In this document: positions 62,999 through 64,000 of the stretch, piece by piece
Numbering within the stretch: position 1 is the stretch's first letter
Layout of the letters: each line of letters opens with the position of its first letter
DNA from: Candidatus Stoquefichus sp. SB1
GTDB taxonomy: Bacteria > Bacillota_I > Bacilli_A > Erysipelotrichales > Coprobacillaceae
Assembly: GCF_001244545.1 (NCBI RefSeq)
Contig: NZ_LN852693.1
Span: forward strand, 320,656 to 384,655
Direction: 5' to 3'
DNA: 64,000 nucleotides
Program-made: the position numbers and the translations under genes
The notes under the pieces: model-generated
What the model was told of the DNA's origin: nothing
Database searches by the model: none
What the model saw: the letters and a program-made list of their open reading frames with translations, nothing else

Positions 62999-63661
62999 TT
63001 AATAATCCTGTTGGCTTTCTTCGTTATTCATTAATTGAACACCAGCTGATGTTCCAATACGTGTTGCACCAGCATCAATAACAGCCATCATATCAGCATA
63101 ATTTCTTACGCCACCACTTGCTTTGACTTGACATTTATCGCCAACAGTTTTCTTCATTAATGCAACATCATGTGGTGTTGCTCCGCCTGTGCTAAAACCT
63201 GTTGATGTTTTAACAAAAGTAGCCCCTGCTTTTACAGCCAGCTGACAAACAGTAACTTTCTCTTCATCAGTTAATAAACATGTTTCAATAATAACTTTTA
63301 CACAGTAATTTCCGCTTGCTTCAACAACCGCTTTTATATCATTATAAACAAGATCTGTATTGCCATCTTTTAAAGCACCAATATTAATAACCATATCCAC
63401 TTCATCAGCACCATTTTCAATAGCATTTTTTGCTTCAAATGCTTTGACTTCTGAAGTATTTGCTCCTAATGGGAAACCAATAACTGTACAGATTTTAACA
63501 TCTGTATCTTTTAAATATTGGGCACAATAATGAACCCAAGTTGGATTGACGCAAACAGAAGCAAAATCATATTGTTTAGCTTCTTCACATAATTTGTCAA
63601 TTGTTGCTTGTGTTGTGTCTGCTTTTAATGCAGTGTGATCAATAAATTTGTTGTACTTCAT
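62999..63661 (-). CDS. deoC: Deoxyribose-phosphate aldolase
   Basis: Cleaves 2-deoxyribose 5-phosphate to glyceraldehyde 3-phosphate and acetaldehyde. The 220 residues from ATG 63661 (SD AAGGAG, 9 nt) include [23 protein letters not shown], the Schiff-base Lys in [14 protein letters not shown] (about 153) and KASGGVRN. It overlaps the end of murE by 23 nt, an unusual pairing; no other deo gene is near. Confidence 0.95.
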   Translation of the reverse strand: MKYNKFIDHTALKADTTQATIDKLCEEAKQYDFASVCVNPTWVHYCAQYLKDTDVKICTVIGFPLGANTSEVKAFEAKNAIENGADEVDMVINIGALKDGNTDLVYNDIKAVVEASGNYCVKVIIETCLLTDEEKVTVCQLAVKAGATFVKTSTGFSTGGATPHDVALMKKTVGDKCQVKASGGVRNYADMMAVIDAGATRIGTSAGVQLMNNEESQQDY

Positions 63662-64000
63662 CTTCATCTTCTCCTTTAAATATTTTATCAATTGCTTCTA
63701 ATGCTACATATTTATCTCCTGGATAAGGTTCATTTCCAATTGAGGATGCCATAAACTGTTCATGTCCTTTTCCTAAGATTAATATGATGTCGCCTTTATT
63801 AGCGATTTCTATAGCTTGTTCAATCGCAATCCGACGGTCTTCAATAATAACACTGACTGGCTTTTCCAGATATTCTTGAATATCCAAACAAATTTCATGG
63901 ATATCTTCATCACGATTATCCTCTGCTGTCAATATAACCTGATCACAATACTGATTCGCCAGTTTTCCTATCTTTTCACGTTTGTTGTAATTCTTTTTTC
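63639..64000 (-). CDS. murE: MurE-family muropeptide ligase, C-terminal part (runs off the window)
   Basis: About 120 residues of the ligase C-terminal domain are present. The open frame continues beyond 64000: [20 protein letters not shown], then [21 protein letters not shown], and [14 protein letters not shown]. These match MurE, which adds the third amino acid to UDP-MurNAc-dipeptide. The DNPR motif of diaminopimelate-specific enzymes is absent (EDNRDED in its place), pointing to another diamino acid such as lysine. Confidence 0.82.
   Translation of the reverse strand, partial: KKNYNKREKIGKLANQYCDQVILTAEDNRDEDIHEICLDIQEYLEKPVSVIIEDRRIAIEQAIEIANKGDIILILGKGHEQFMASSIGNEPYPGDKYVALEAIDKIFKGEDEDEVQQIY

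Overview
The window reads as a single chromosomal segment of a low-GC, spore-forming Firmicute. Gene order closely follows Bacillus subtilis blocks (rseP-dxr-cdsA-uppS-frr-pyrH-tsf-rpsB; mreCD-minCD-spoIVFAB; valS-ysxE-spoVID; engB-lon-tig-ysoA; ylbD-ylbE-ylbF-rsmD-coaD; yqfC-yqfD-phoH). Strong AT richness, a lysine-type-looking MurE end and CotJ-type coat genes make a gut Erysipelotrichia (Coprobacillaceae/Erysipelotrichaceae-like) my best guess. That placement is inference, not a database result. Nearly all genes lie on the minus strand; only ald, a hydroxyacid dehydrogenase, a Cys-rich small protein, def, the cotJ pair and mutY are on plus. I saw no rRNA, tRNA, insertion sequence, prophage or clear CRISPR array.

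Layout. 1-6.5 kb: isoprenoid, phospholipid and undecaprenyl synthesis plus translation factors. 6.5-11.9 kb: SpoIVFA/FB, MinCD, MreCD, RadC and a SPOR-like protein. 11.9-12.1 kb: an orphan double-glycine-leader peptide. 12.1-15.7 kb: valS and a DUF4375-like membrane protein behind a valine T-box. 15.8-23.4 kb: SpoVID/YsxE coat genes, a lone PTS IIB, EngB, Lon, trigger factor (with a CIRCE operator) and a YsoA-like TPR protein. 23.6-32.8 kb: ald, pfkA, a membrane GGDEF protein, maf, pnp, mgtE, rpsO. 32.9-38.7 kb: a dehydrogenase, an EamA exporter and pyrB-C-K-D behind a compact attenuator. 38.7-42.1 kb: coaD, rsmD, RicF/YlbF, YlbE, YlbD, FtsW, UPF0223. 42.2-50.9 kb: a YjcZ-like peptide, def, metY, amt-glnB, a flavodoxin-like protein, a CotJA-CotJB fusion with CotJC, galU, a rhomboid and a divergent DprA-like protein. 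51-64 kb: ppdK, a DbpA-type helicase, a GNAT-FolC fusion, a c-di-AMP receptor, a dGTPase-like protein, mutY, phoH-yqfD-yqfC, rpsU, an AT-rich gap with two diverged repeats, deoC, and the 3' end of murE.

How it works together. Most of the window is housekeeping: cell envelope and shape, translation, RNA decay, pyrimidine synthesis and central metabolism. A distributed sporulation set is woven through it (SpoIVFA/FB, SpoVID, YsxE, YlbD, YjcZ-like, CotJ, YqfC/D). Several of these carry sigmaE/sigmaK-like -10 elements at a nearly constant distance from the start codon. The points most worth a second look are regulatory or architectural: a CIRCE site upstream of tig that overlaps the end of the preceding gene, a T-box whose first gene is not the synthetase, a pyr attenuator without a visible PyrR site, two gene fusions, the orphan GG-leader peptide and a CRISPR-like repeat pair. 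I found no wholly new multi-gene system.
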